Part shown: positions 35,721 to 49,451 of the stretch, piece after piece
Layout of the letters: each line of letters opens with the position of its first letter
Numbering within the stretch: the first letter of the stretch is position 1
Source of the DNA: Owenia fusiformis
Taxonomy: Eukaryota > Annelida > Polychaeta > Sabellida > Oweniidae
DNA length: 64,000 nucleotides
Assembly (NCBI GenBank): GCA_903813345.2
Contig: CAIIXF020000007.1
Coordinates: 29,360,698 to 29,424,697 of the forward strand
Direction: 5' to 3'
Position numbers and translations under genes: made by a program
The notes under the pieces: model-generated
What the model saw: only the letters and a program-made list of their open reading frames with translations
Databases searched by the model: none
Told to the model about the DNA's origin: nothing

Positions 35721-35862
35721 TTTTTAAAGACTTTATGTAACTTCTTTTGACTCCCTCCTTCTTCTGCGCCCCCCCCCCCCCTCCCCCTGAAATATAATGT
35801 TTTTAAAGACTTTCTGTAATTTCTTTTGACCCCCTCCTTCTTCTGACCCCCTCCCCCCCCTC
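35721..35862 (+). repeat. Two-unit tandem repeat, period 79, with C-rich tracts
   Basis: TTTTTAAAGACTTTATGTAA, CTTCTTTTGACTCCCTCCTT and a C-run are repeated once. Confidence 0.85.
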
Positions 35863-38286
35863 TTGTAAGCCATACAGTACAGAGATTTGATCCAAATATA
35901 CTATTGCATACTTTTGTACAAAACCTATATATAATAGAAAATTTCAAGCACAAGACATATTCAGAAAGAAAAGTTTTTTTAAGTTACAATTTTATGAAAT
36001 CAGAATATTGCTCTAATGTGGGGGGTGTTCAATAAGTAATGCATTGTAATATTTATCAATAACCATGAGTATCTTTTCCTCTTGTATCCCAGGAGATGTA
36101 CCTGAGGAAAGATTTAACGAAGCTTATGAATTATTTCATCATTAACCTAGAAGATAAGGTTCTTAAAAGTATGGTTTACAATTACTGGCAAATCACATTG
36201 ATCAGTCTTCAGATGTCATAATCATGTCCTGAATCTTACGCTTGGAAATTCATTGTATTGGAATGGATTGAATTGTTCTATGCAAGAGGACTATATAAGA
36301 AAGAAAAATTTAATGATATTGTAGGCCTGCTTTCATAAAATGTGTTGTGAACTTGAAGAACCATTTCAAAATGTGATTTATTTTTGATTTATTTATGGCT
36401 ATGGATGATCGAGTTTTCTCCTTAGATGTACAATTCTTTAGTTATTGTTATGCATGGATAGTATATTTAGGAATTGAAAGTAGTCATAGATTTACCCCCT
36501 CCCCCACCTTTACCACCATATAACACAATTTTGTTTATCCATTCACTTTAAAATCAACATTATGGTTCATGAAATCTCTCATTTGCCATCGCCCCCTGAT
36601 AAAATCACCTTTATTCTTCCGCAACTGAAAATGGGACATCATCCTAGTAGTAACAATATCAACACATATGTTTTCTAAAGTTTTAGAGCGCAATATCATC
36701 ATAATTACTAATGCTGAGACCGATACATTATTTCTAATACAATTACTATTGACAAAATCAATGAAGATAAATGTATTCAATTATTTAAGATTAAAGTTTC
36801 TATCCTATAAATCCTGGGTTGTTGACAGGCGTTCTTCAAGCATGCATTCTTCATACTGCACGCATGATTGGGCTCGGAGAAAGAACATTATATTGTCTAA
36901 CAGAAAGTGTAAATAATCCTCCTACTACTACAGGGGAATATTCTGTATTTGCCACTTAAGGTCTTTGCTATGAATTATCAAAGGAGAACATTATTGGTTG
37001 TGAAAGGAGACAAATACTCTTTGTAATGATATATGAAATTCAATATTGTGCAAAATCGAGTAAATTACAGAAGGTACAGTTATGATGAATATACATGTAG
37101 ATTACAGATTAGGATAGCTCTTATCTGGATTCATAATTATTAATTTATACTTGGTCTTAATATGCAGCTTTTCCTTATACTAATGTGCAGATACTTTTGG
37201 TTGAAATATGCAGCTATTCTTGCTTCGCATATGCAGTTAAGGTTTATTCAACACAAAAGCAAAACTTTTTTATGCTTCAATTTGTTAATTGTCATTTGCC
37301 TTAAATTAACTCTTATATTAGACTATGAATAATTTACAAAGGGATTTAAAACACATTGTAATCGAAGGTGGCTAATTAATAACATGAGGAATCTGGACAT
37401 CATTAATCCGTTAAAGAGGTTTCTAAGCTCTTTCTCAAAGCATGTATCCTTATTCCATAGTTCTTTGAGATTCAGCTTCAATCTTGATTAATTTGATTGG
37501 TCTTCGTCTTCGATGATCAGGAGTTGTGGTATCAGCAGCATCCTCTCTTTGTAGTGAGAGTATGAATTACAGATTTTTATGGGAGTTTTGAGTAATAATG
37601 AACCATCTTTTGTCTTAATTTGAAATGTTTAAGAAGAACATAATATTCTACTTATATTTCTCCATTTTTGATCAATATATACAAAGCTGCGATGATATCC
37701 CAAGAGCCTTGATCAATGTGGCGCCTCAATATATTTGAACCAAGTAATTTCCATACGTCTGCATAGTTGCACGTATAATTGCTGAGTAGACGATTCTGGT
37801 CAATACTTAAGCGTTGATAGAATCTTGGTTTACATGAGACAAATTTGCTCTCAAAACAAATCCTACACTTTGTTTAAAAGCGTATTAATGGCTGCATTGA
37901 ACCAGTATACTTAGCGCCATTGATAGATCATGCATTGTGCATACTAAATAGTTAGCCAATCCAGATTACTGTTCAGTTAACAATTCAGTTGTCAGCGAAT
38001 TGGTTTCCATGAATAAACTGTATCAACTGCTTAAAGGGGATATATCCCGGGGGGCTTCTTCGACAATAGGCGGATTCACAGAATCTTTGACTTCAGCCAC
38101 GTCATTGGGAGACCCCTTAGTCTCATTATATCTGATTTTTCAGTTTAGAATACATTTAATTGTATTTTCTATGGGAATTTCATATGATAGTGTATATTTT
38201 GATTTTTCCAGTATTAATCTATCATTGAGTGATTTATGATTGAAATCAGGTAATTAAGGATTAGGCGCACTTATATGGTCTTATTA

Positions 38287-38428
38287 TGTCACTACCATAT
38301 GTGGCGTTGATATATTGTTATGGTTTCAAACTTTTTGTGGATGGTATTTGGTAGTTGGTGTTTGGCAGTCAGCGTTCAGCATCTGTAACAACTGGCAGGT
38401 GTGTGACATTTTTGCATGTTAATGTCTT
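38287..38428 (+). repeat. GTCACCAC-type dispersed repeat, close to exon G
   Basis: TATGTCACTACCATATGTGG, CTTTTTGTGGATGG, TCAGCGTTCAGCATCTGTAA and GTGACATTTTTGCATGTTAA in family order; ends about 80 nt before the exon G acceptor. Confidence 0.65.
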
Positions 38429-38506
38429 GTTTGTGATGGAATAGTGGTTGTATTTTGTAAAATATATTAAAATATTTTAATGAAATATTTGTTTGTGTGT
38501 TTGCAG

Positions 38507-38577
38507 TGGCTCACAAGGGAGATCTACTGGAGAAGTCTGGCCTGGACGTGCAGGAGACCGGACTGGGGCAGAAAGAG
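38507..38577 (+). CDS. PTPRN2: IA-2 exon G: end of the mature ectodomain
   Basis: Acceptor TTTGTGTGTTTGCAG, donor AAAGAG|GTAAAC, 71 nt, enters in phase 1 and leaves in phase 0. It encodes (M)AHKGDLLEKSGLDVQETGL then GQKE. Human IA-2 has LVKSELEAQTGLQILQTGVGQRE, so the last helix and strand of the SEA-like fold (TGL, QTGVGQRE) are very well matched by SGLDVQETGLGQKE. The short QKE tail leads to the juxtamembrane stalk of the next exon. Confidence 0.95.
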
Positions 38578-39520
38578 GTAAACTTCTTCAATTAACTTAA
38601 AATTAACAAAGATATCGTTCAGTTAAGTTTAATTACTGTTCTCCTTTCAAATAGAATATTTTTCAGAATTTAGAATTGAAAAAATAGAAAATTAAACTTA
38701 AGATTCAAACTCCAACCAATTGATAGTTTTGATAAATTGCATTCTGTATTATATCCTTTCTCTGCATAATGCATGTACCTTTATGTACAAAACATTTATA
38801 TGCAAACTGTTATTATTTGACAATTGTAATTTTATACTAAGAAGAACAGAGAAATATGCACACATTCCAGTTTTCTGATGAAAAAAAATTTGTGCAGAAT
38901 TTAACGATTGACTCATCTATTCACTAAATGCAAAAAAAATTCATGTATGTTATCCACAAAGTTTGCATATTCTGTAAAAATGAATGCATAATGACCAAGA
39001 AAAAGTGTTCATTGAGTGTTGTTTGGATAAGAGGTGCTCGAATATACATTTTGTTCTTGCAGGTTAGAACAATTACATTTGAACACATTATACCATATAA
39101 ATATTGCTTTCAGAAGGAAAATGATTCATAAATAACTTAGTCTATGTATAGACATTGACTGGCCTATCATTATTCAACAGAATATTTTGTAAAGACCTGC
39201 TAGAAGTAAAAAATTACTGTTTGCTATTAATTTATCTTGATTATAGTCTGACTACCTGGTGAAACAATTTCCGACCTCTCTCTCTCGTCATCAACATATC
39301 TAATAACAATTGATGCATTCTAGCTTGTTAGGAATGGTGTCTAAATGTGGACGGTTGCGGAAAACAAAGTCAATTTTATTCTGGTTTAATCGCCATAAAA
39401 TGGATTGGAAAGTTTTGCAAGTTTGTGTGTTGTATATCTCCTGAAAGCTCTCATTTTAAATAAAAAAATGTTCACTCTAATGTCCTGGTTATTCATCCAT
39501 GTAAATGTTTGCATGATACA

Positions 39521-39650
39521 ATGGGCGTAGCCAGGGGGATATTTGAAACGAACCCTTGTACCCCCCCCCCCCTTTTGGGGCTTGCTTCGCTTGCAGTGAT
39601 GCCGACCCAAGAATTCGTACCCCCCTTGACATTTGCTGGCTATGCCTCTG
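39521..39650. mobile_element. GGGCGTAGCCAG-ended MITE
   Basis: Left ATGGGCGTAGCCAG and right (reverse strand) CAGAGGCATAGCCAG are inverted; inside are C- and G-runs. Related end sequence to the 24361 and 62954 elements. Confidence 0.55.
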
Positions 39651-41204
39651 ATGAATATATAACACTGACAGATTTGTGTTAATGACACATGCACCTTGCT
39701 GTTCTCGTTTCATTCACAATTCTAGCCACATTTTATCGCCAGAAATAAAATTAATGAATAAAGCGATCGTAAAGTTTCCGTCGTCATAAATCCTGAAATA
39801 AAGCTATAAATCCATCGTGCGGGCATTTATTAGGGAGCAAATATACATGTACAAGCTCTGCACTATGACTCTTGCGCTAGAATCAGAATATGAATTACAG
39901 CGTTATTTCTTGAAAATCTTCGCTAATTCTTCCTTCATCTTTGCAATATCGATGGCTTTGTAGTGAAACCACATTCCAGGTCAAATTTAGATCTGGGCAA
40001 TTTTCTCCGGCAATTTATTGATTTTCAATTTTGTTTTGCATTAAAAGCTTCGGGAGTTCGTCTTGCATTATACTGTGATAATCTTAGAGTCTTACAATGA
40101 TAATACTAATTGAACTGTAATAATGTAGATGCGTGATAACTGTATATTTCGTGCAATGTAAATCAACTATCTCCTTAATCTTTGCTTTAGAAATTAGACT
40201 TAGAAATATTCTTTTGCTGAACCATCCTGATTAATGAAACTAAGAAAGTAGAGAATTATTAATTTCATTTTGCTTATTATATTACTTTAACTAAAGTTAA
40301 CGACCATAAACAGTTTGGGTTGATCTGCTGTTTTCAATCTACCTTTAAGAACCAGAGTCCAGTAGTAATTCCTGTGAAGAGGAAGTTCTCTTTTTAAAGA
40401 GGTGAAATAAAACTGTTGAAAAGGTTATCTTTTACCTTGATAGTGTATAAAATTGACTGAAATGCATCGTTAAATGCTTATTTGAGTGCGATAGAGAACG
40501 AATATAGAGGAACACAAAATCTAATTGGTCTGAGAATTTACCATTTCGTATTCAGATAGCTCCTCTTAACATCTTTGCCCTCGTGTAAGCCAATTTTCCA
40601 CCTGATAATGGCGGCCATCTAATTAAGAAAAATGTCAATGCAAACAAACATGGGCATGTATGTTAGCAATATATTTCACTAGGAGTAATTGGTCTCTCTC
40701 TCTTAGCATACTAATCACCCGCCTTGTTTCTTTTGTCTGTCCATTAGCTTACTGTCATCGGCATTTTAAGGCAAAGGGTTCCAATTTGAATCATTCTTGT
40801 GTTTATTTTCTGTTTCTTTTATGCCCTTTGTGTCCATTGTTTAATTATGTGTCTTTGTAGTATCTAAAAGAACTACTATGCTCAGGATTTTTACATCTCA
40901 ACTAACCCAGAAATATTTCTTCATGAACGAATCAGTATAACATTATTCTTATTTGGTAATTGACATCCTAAAGATGCTCTATAATGGAGAAAAAATAAGA
41001 TCGAGCGGTAAAATTACTTTGAAATTGGAATGCAACGCTGTCAAATAGAATTACATGTCATTGAAAATTGGAGATTAGCAATTATCACATAAATGTCATT
41101 TGTACCTTGCTCTGAATTCAGAATATTCTGATTTTCTCCATTGTGAATTTTACATAGGACACAAAAATGATAAAGCTAAAGGATATGAACAAAAGAACAC
41201 TGGT

Positions 41205-41720
41205 GATCCACTCGATTACGCTGGTTACCGAAACAGTACGTTTTGGTAACAAAATGTCGGAACATCGAAGATACGATTTTTCTTTTTTCCTTATTTCACA
41301 CGTTGTAGGCAGAATTACCACGACATTTTTAACAGAAACGTGTATCAGTATCATATTTTTAAGAAAATGTACATATTTGCAAACAAATAGTTCAGAAGAC
41401 GACAGAATTGTCGATTTAATTCCTCACTTACATAAACGGTTTTTCGAAAAACAGTTAAGATCTGGACTTTTAACCCGATCCGTTTATGTAATTTAAGTGA
41501 GGAATTAATCAACGATTCTGTTGTCTTCTGAGCTATTTTTTCGCAAAAAATGTACATTTTCTAAAACATATAATACTGATATACGTTTGTGAGTAAAAAC
41601 GTCGTGGGGATTCTGCCTACAACGCGTGAAATAAGAAAAAAAGAAAAATCGTACCTTCGACGTTCCGATATTTTGTTACCAAAACGAACCGTTTCGGTAA
41701 CCAGCGTAATCGAGCGGATC
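41205..41720. mobile_element. 516-bp foldback (near-perfect hairpin)
   Basis: Left arm GATCCACTCGATTACGCTGG and its inverse ending CCAGCGTAATCGAGCGGATC start the pairing, which continues for about 235 bp per arm at roughly 85-90% identity, through TTTTGGTAACAAAATGTCGG and GTTGTAGGCAGAAT, to ACATAAACGG / CCGTTTATGT around a loop of about 45 nt (41442-41485). Many differences are C-to-T at CpG. No target duplication found. ORFs on both strands are mirror translations of the arms. CpG content is well above the surroundings. Confidence 0.9.
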
Positions 41721-44700
41721 AAAGGTGAAGAAGATAAATTCTTCGGAAAATATTTTGAAATGCTCCAGGCTGGTTTTCTTCAAGAGAAAAACTGTTCTTT
41801 AGTTTTACATTTATCTTAAGGCAGCTTCTAAAAGCATTATCTAGTCCCATAATGTATCTCTGACTCATGGATATATATTGTTTCTCTACTATCTTGCTTC
41901 CTTTATTCATACCAGAACTGTCTTTCATAATTATGGTAGGAAACATTTCTTAATGTTCTCCTTTCCTGTTAGTTCCATCTCTGGTAATATCAAACCAATG
42001 TGTTTCCATCGAGCAAAAAGAGTTAATTCACAATTTATAAGCTTTCGAGAAAATGGATTTTCAATTAGGACAGGGTAACTTCCTTGATTTGTGTGGGTTA
42101 ATAACAAAAATATTTCACAAAATATGAAAAATCGTATGTGACATCTAAATGTGGTTCCATTATTGTATTATTTTACATTTTAATTAAAGTGCAAAAGACA
42201 GTTCTCTTGTACTTTTGATATACTGTTATAAAAAATGTGAATTCTATTCATATTAAAGAATAGTTTTCTTTAAACCTAGACATTATATCTATGCTCAAAA
42301 TATTAATATTTGTTATTTTTGTACAGTGTGGTTGTAGAATTGTAATGGTGTGATATTTTTTGCTATTGTCGCTGGGTCAAATTAAACATCATTGTATTTA
42401 TACAATCATGTTGAATCTGGTCTCATGTTCTTGTGTAGTCTTATGTCTCATACCTGGAAGCCCCCCCCCCCCCATCTATACACCTGGGATGTGGTAGGGA
42501 GAGGGATGCAAGGCCTTGAAGCAAAATTAGATATTATTTATTTATTGCCAGATTTAATGTGTGCCTGTTTTTCCACTACACATTCTAAGGATTTTGATCG
42601 GAAGGCAAAAATGTATCTTATAGAAAGACTGCATTAAAGCTCTCGCTTAAGTTGAAAACTGTACATTTCCATTTAATGCAATTATACCTAAGCTACACTC
42701 TCATTCTGCAGGCAAATTGCAGTTATAAATGAAGATTTTCTGATGTAATATTTCCGCATAGAATAAAATCAGCATTATTTTATTACCGAGAAATTCATTA
42801 ACATCCTTAATAGACTCGGTTGTTTTATTGATGTCTAAGACATATGATTTATTCAATGCTTGGCAAACATTTTTTTATTAAAACTTCCATTAATTATTTC
42901 AGATAAGCACTCGGTGACAAAACTATTTATTAGCATGATTGATTCGATTCTACAGGTCTGCATAAATCAATGGTTTGCCATTACCGCAATCATCAATTTT
43001 AATTAATTATCAATCTTAAAGACTTGATTGCTATTGTTGTATTGCTATGGCAACAGCATGACTTTTGGACCAAATAAGCTGTAGTAATCTTAGATATAGG
43101 TAGATTTCTGAGAATATTGTATTTAGGTGAATTTATCAATTAGTTTTATCAGTGCAATATGGCTAATGTCTGTTGCAGTATTCAATATGTCATATAAGCA
43201 TACATTCAACTCATATCTTAGATAGTAGTGAAGTATTTCATTAATATTATGATTATTCCATATGCTTTATATCTTGCCAAGCTTTGTCTACTAATCTCTC
43301 AAATTCTCTTTGCAATTGTGTTTTACAAAGTTGCATAGAATTTTTACTTTACAACAGTTATCCATAAAAAATTCCATTTGCTTTTAAGTAAGAATTACAA
43401 AAGGTCCATGTATTAATGAAATAGAAAGAAACGGGAAAGAAAAAATAATAAATATACAAAGAGGTAACAACCCTGATGCTTAGAGCCTAATGATTACTAC
43501 AACACGTGTTGTTGAAGAAGTAAAATCAAACTATGGTAAAAGGTAGTCATTAACCCCCTTGAGTCTGTAGAAATTCTAGAAAATCAGACCTAATTGATTT
43601 CAGAGAAAATAACCATGAAAAAAATAATACAAAAAGCATGGTTTACAGGCTAACCTAGGTTCAAAATACTGAAGCATTTATTTTTCCATGTTTCTCTCAA
43701 ATTTGAATGAAGAATTGAGTTTCCTTGCATTTCGGTATAATTTTAAGAGTGTTGACTTCGGGGTTATAGGTTTTTCCTTATGTTGCTGACTCGATTATTT
43801 TCTGATGTATTTTGCTTTTCAAAACATAACCACGGTGACATTTTTCTCATGGTTTATCATCTGTAATGTATTTGATAAACTCATTGTGCCGATGTTCATC
43901 TAACATTAAAATGTCACAGTTATTCTGGCATTTCTCTCTCAAAGGAATATTCCAGATGAACAATTGAAAATCTGATTACCCTGTTTAGCTAATTGAGGAT
44001 ATAACCTTCCAATATGGTTTTATAATGTAAAACAGTGTAGAAAGTGATGGAAATTAACTGAGAATTAATCTATTACAGTCCAAGGCAAGGTAGAGAATCT
44101 AAGTCTATCAAATCTAAAAGCTAACCCAATCAAAGGACCATAGTGCAATATTATGTTGAAAAATTTGACTCATATTTTACTTGCAAATTGTTTTTATATT
44201 TCACACTTTTATGGTTTGTAAACCTTTGAGCTCTTATAATTTTAATTTAGGAACTTTCCATCATGGTTTTTTCAAAAATAACTTGTCTGGTGTTTCTCAA
44301 TGATTTAAATATAATATTGTAAATAGCATAAATATGTTTATCCAGAGTAACCACGAATGGTGAAAATATGTCAACCATCCATATTTATAATGGAAAACAT
44401 TTTTCAACCCATGCGGAGTGATAATCAATGCAGAAATGCTTCAGGTAATCCTAGAAACGTGACAGGAGACCTAATGAGATATTAAACCTGTTGGTTTAGT
44501 GTTGTTCACACAGTTTTCTCTTTATTTTTTAACTCAAAATATTCTTTTAAGTGTGTGGATTGAAGGGTATAAATTTTATGACCCTGATAAAAAGTTGAGA
44601 GATTTTCAAAAATTGAATCAAAAGATCCTTTTTAGAAAACTTTACTCTTGATTTCCTATTTTAACAGTTTTTTCTACAATTTATCTTCCATCAAACTCCT

Positions 44701-46172
44701 CTTTGACAAAAATGCTGCTTTTTCACTTAAAAGAAAGCTTTAATGCTGCTCTCTCATGTAAATTCAGTACCCTTTTCATCAGGTTCATCTTCTTTAAAGG
44801 AGAGATTTATCTAGTAGATACATGTACAGTATAGGAGGTAATCGTTATCAGTAGTCTCCTGGTCCCAGAGCCAAGAACTACAGTCGTCTGTAGTCTTACT
44901 ATAAAGTATTCATCCTATGTATGTATTACTACCCAACCATCATTGCCAATATAATGAAATCCCTCTGGAAGGTCTGAGATTTCTTGCTCTAACAGGCATT
45001 GTTATTGTAATTTGATTTGCATACCATTATGGACATCTCGCTGTTCGAGCAATTTAATATTTGCCTTTATTTTACGCTTTTCTGAATCATATGCCTTTAT
45101 TCCTTGCTGGTTCCTTGTATCACATATTCTGTTCAATGTATCTCTGAGATTTTTTGGCAATTCATTACACTTTTTTATTGTTGCTAAGACTGTTTACATG
45201 GCATCGTTCGCACATATATTCATTTTGTTTCTTTCTAATTTCATTCTTTTTCATTACAATTTACAATTTCTGTATGGTCTGGTGAGAGAAGCATTTTTTG
45301 TTCCTTTTTATCACAGCATCGGTGGGATGTAGTCGCCATGATGAAGGCGTTATCATGATCATTATTTTATTTCTTTCGATCTCTGAGTCTTTGTAATATC
45401 TCTGATGTTTTTCATTGATATTTGTCAAATTTGATGGTGCATTCATTGTATATGCAAAAAGATGAACCATTTGGCTCGAGATTAATGTTTTGTGAACAAT
45501 AGGCCATATTAACTCAGAAAACATATTTCATTGGCTCTATTCATATTCAGTTGCAATTTTCTAATTCACATCATTACCCCATCTGGAGGGTGAATAAACA
45601 TTCAATGCTTAAATATAATCTAAACTCAGTCACCATGACCTCTGTTTTTTTTTTTATTATTCATTATTATGATTTGTCACTCCGCAGTTGAACGGGTAAG
45701 TTTTGTTTACTGAACAATTTTAGGTCACAAGTCTATTTCTTCCATATTTAATCACATACCAAAATATTTTTACTGATATATCAAATTGTAGATTGTAGCA
45801 TAAAGGGATATATTTTTTAGGATCATTGCAAAATGTCTTTTGCGGAATAATCAAATATGGAACTTGTATCTCTGCTATATCTCCAATCCACTAATGACAC
45901 TGTGCTGGTGTAATGTTAAACCTAGTTTAAAGATCATGATAGTAATTGTTTCTCAGTTTGACTCATTGCCCACAATTTTGTGGAATCAAATTCATAAATC
46001 TTGTGTAACAGTTAGCCTTATTGCATAGATCTAATGTGATTGGGTGCGAAATCAAAGGATCGGGTGAAGGCCAATCCGATTTAAGAGCTCGTTATGCACC
46101 TTTAATTGATTGGGATTTTAACCAAATAAAAATTGAGCTGCAAAATTCCCTACCCTGGAAGCAAATTAGTGA

Positions 46173-46340
46173 GTCGCAAAAATAGCTGGTCAAATATGGG
46201 CGAAATTGCTAGAACTGGAAACATCCATTTCAATTGTCCTTACCCTCAGAATGTAGCCTGCAATAATAGCTGGTCAAATATGGGCAAAATTCCTAGGACT
46301 GGAAACATCCATTTCAAAGGTCCTTACCCTCAGAATGAAG
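46173..46340 (+). repeat. 84-bp tandem duplication
   Basis: AATAGCTGGTCAAATATGGG, ACTGGAAACATCCATTTCAA and TCCTTACCCTCAGAATG occur twice in the same order; a third partial unit (TACCCTGGAAGCAAATTAG) may precede. Confidence 0.9.
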
Positions 46341-46919
46341 CACTAAATCAAAATCTCATCCCATGAATACAGCATACTGAATTCTCGACCCTTCCCACAT
46401 TGGGGTGGTGCAGTATCACTCAAACCTTTGAATTTTGCATTAAAATATGTATTTCTTGAGTTTTGTAATACTGGACTTTGCCCATTCATAGTGCTTGCCA
46501 TTACGAATATCTCAGAAAATTTCCATAGATGTTTTCTTGGAGAATTGTGAATGGGTAAGTTGCTTTTTATGTATCAGATTCAGCCATAGATCTTGTCAAG
46601 ATGACATACTCTATTTGATACACCTCCTACTCTTTTACTCTGCATGGCTGAGTGTAGCTAAGAGTTAATTGCATGTAAAGGAAATACCAGAGTACAGGTG
46701 CAATCTAAAAAAAAAACATAAGAATGTCTAATTGAAAACAACTGGTAATGAAGAAGTTGAACTTTAGATTCGATTCATTGTAGGTGTTTAATGTCGTCTC
46801 ACTACATAATTGCTTTCTTTGTTAACATCAACTTTAATCAAAAGACATATCTGTGTACATTTATATATTGGGTGTACGTGTAAAAGCCCATTTTTATTGT
46901 ACAATTTCAAAGTGCTAAT

Positions 46920-47110
46920 ATTGTTGCCATTTTGCGCTGATGGCTATGCGACTGTCTGGGTCGGTGGGCACCACATAAATCTTATCTTAAAAAATTCCAG
47001 AAAAAAATTTACCTTTTCAACTTGAATTTTTTACAGATGCAAGAGCAGATTAATGCCAAGATATGATTAGATTTTGGGCATGCTAGATAAATTACTTGGC
47101 CATTACTGAC
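46920..47110 (+). repeat. Old dispersed repeat (3-copy family), copy 3
   Basis: GCCATTTTGCGCTGATGGCT, TTTTTTACAGATGCAAGAG, GCCAAGATATGATTAG, TTTTGGGCATGCTAGATAA and GGCCATTA, parallel to 2610 and 6955. Confidence 0.4.
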
Positions 47111-47772
47111 TTTTTTTTTTAATAAAAAGGGTGATAAATATCATTGTGTGTCTTTTTTTTGTATTGTGATTGCACCAATTTCGTTTTAAGTATCCCAGGT
47201 TCTCATTTGGTAAACATGTAAGTTGATATACTTTAGGTTTAGTTGGCTCCAGATGAATTATAATTTTCATTCTGAAGGGCAGTATGTGGGCGAAGTCAAT
47301 GTAAAAATGAATGTTATATTTTGCGGATATTGATTCATTTATTGATCTGACTTAACCTTGGTCTGCTGCATCTTGAAGTACTCTTCACCTCCCAAAGATG
47401 CATTCATCACCATGATAAAGATAGAGGAGAAGGCTTTTGATGAGAAATTATTGTGATAAAGTGTTTTTGTTATGCTATGTTATGAATTCAATATGATCAA
47501 AATGCAGTGTATAAGACAAAACTCTGTATGTGTGTAATAACAAAGTAATTGCCTGGATCAGATAAAAGAAAATGTACTCGTTTGTTAAAAAACGTAACTT
47601 CTTCAAGGTCACAAAATTTCTGCTCTTTCAGCAAAAGATTTTCACCGTTGGCTACCGTGCCACTTTAGGGGTGATGTCCAAAAGTTGTAGAAGAACAAGA
47701 ATAAATGTGAGGTGAAGGGATAAATGATAATTGGGTTAATGTGTGATATAATATCCTTGGCTCTGGAAATGT

Positions 47773-47892
47773 AAATAAATCACCATTTCAAACATTCATT
47801 ATACTGGATAGTGAAGGAGTCGAATTTTTTTAAGGCTAAATAAATCACCATTTCAAACATTCATTATACTGTAAGAATTTTTTTAAGGCTAA
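47773..47892 (+). repeat. 65-bp tandem duplication
   Basis: AAATAAATCACCATTTCAAA CATTCATTATACTG and TTTTTTTAAGGCTAA occur twice. Confidence 0.9.
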
Positions 47893-48769
47893 GTTTAATT
47901 TATTTGAAGAATTTTTTTATATACTACTTTTTAACATAATAGGAAGGCCAAGGTAAAATTACATTCTTGACCTCGAATCATAATGAAATTAACCAACTTT
48001 TAACATTCCCTTACTGTATAATAAAGAATACTCCATGATCAAACTACAGGATTACATCTCCTCTAGCATTATTATGTCTGAAGTGGTCATTTACATTCCA
48101 AATATTCTGTTCAACAATCTTATTGCTTGTTGCACTGTGGTTAACTTTCTCATGATCACTCAAGCGTTTCACATCATTATCAGAAAAAATGTTAATTTTC
48201 CTGTATATCGCCTGGAGTTTAGAATCTGTTGAAGCATGTCTAAGTACTATTATACCTATGCTCAAAGTGTCACATTAGTGATGCATATCTCTGGTTGTCT
48301 TCTGCTCAAATCTGAATATATTTCTGGATTTTTTCTCATATTTTTCTGTATATAAAATGCATATGGTTTCTTTACAATCCCTAGTCAACAAAGTGAACCC
48401 CTGTCAGTTCGTATTCGTAAAACATGATCAATGTCGAATTTGAAGCATGGGGAGGTTTTTGATCAATTGTTTTATTCACATAGATATTGTTAAAGCAGAT
48501 AGTGTTAATCTGAAAGGCAACAATAAGTACAAATACATATAGATAAGCATAAAGAAAGATAAAAAGAGAATGAAATAAATCAATTGCAATCCAATCAGTC
48601 AGTTCAGAAAGAAATTAAGAAGGAAGGAAAAAGATGGAAAGAAAAATGAAAAGATGTTAAAATGAAAGGATGTTGAAATGAATATAAAAGAAAGATAATA
48701 TGTAATGTATATATGACGAATATAAATTATTGAAATGTCACTGTATAAATGGTTCAATGCTTTTCTGAA

Positions 48770-49010
48770 CCCACCAAGCAGAGTTTAAACAGGGATATAG
48801 GGGAGCTCCATTCATCTGTCTCTGTGATATCTCGAATATGGTTCAAAATTGATAGGTTGATAGCTTTATTGGCATAAGACCTCTAAATGTCATGGATGTA
48901 GATTTTGCCAAAATATTATTTCTTTTGTGAGATGTTCAAAATCATGAGTGATTTGATAAAACATGTTTTGTATGGTGGGACTCTACTCCAGGGAGTTGCT
49001 GTTTTTCAAG
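48770..49010 (+). repeat. GGAGGGATATA-type dispersed repeat, short copy
   Basis: Starts CCCACCAAGCAGAGTTTAAA CAGGGATATAG, has the TTGGCATAAGACCTC block and ends TATGGTGGGACTC..GGGAGTTGCTGTTTTTCAAG. Confidence 0.6.
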
Positions 49011-49451
49011 TTGAGATATCACTGCTTATTTGAGAAAAAATGCTGACTCCAGGGCTATCATAGTTTAACTGATTTCTCATATCATTGAATACATTAACCA
49101 GTGATCACAAATGTGCTTATATTCAGACTTATTTGATCTCCCATCATGTGTCGCATGCTACTCCTATGTGCTTGAAACTTTGATTTGCAAGGCTGCCACA
49201 TTTAGTGCTGAACGATCATCTGTGCAATAAAATCACACGGCTTTTCTTTTATTGCATCATTAAACATGAATTGTAGCTGGTAGATTGGAGTGCCTGGGTG
49301 TTTTCACACGGAATATTTGCCAGTGAGAGTTAAAGTACATCGAGTGTTTGTTACTGTTTTGTGACTCCCAATTGAACAGGTTTTAGAGTAATAAAAATGT
49401 TCTCAGCTCTCCGGATGAAATATGCTACACTAAATGTTAAAAGTATATTAA

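Larger units (their letters stand above)
23894..38506 (+). other. Intron F-G (phase 1), the longest in the window
   Basis: 14.6 kb. Holds a CAGGCC-ended MITE (24361-24503), a TIR element with E-box/CRE-like sites (25773-26295), a 42-bp duplication (27131-27213), a cluster of three inverted repeats (28902-29160), CAGTAAAACCTGT copies (29818-29965, 32823-32995), GTCACCAC copies (30199-30330, 33089-33200, 38287-38428), a GCACCCACTT palindrome cluster (34211-34322) and a 79-bp duplication (35721-35862). The rest (for example 30340-32820 and 35870-38280) shows only AT-rich, unrecognised sequence with short chance ORFs. Confidence 0.7.

Noticed and set aside
41118-41819. Overlapping ORFs with LLPKRTVSVTSVIE on both strands
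   Set aside because: Produced by the foldback arms; no known protein recognised and no splice context. Kept only as a remark in the foldback finding.
43552-43770. Second piggyBac-like MITE (TTAACCCCCTTGAGTC)
   Set aside because: The left end resembles the 49452 element, but the proposed right end (GTTGACTTCGGGGTTATA) matches poorly and lacks a TTAA.
45012-45332. 106-codon hydrophobic ORF
   Set aside because: T-rich DNA read in the right frame always gives F/L/S/I-rich pseudo-membrane proteins; no other support.
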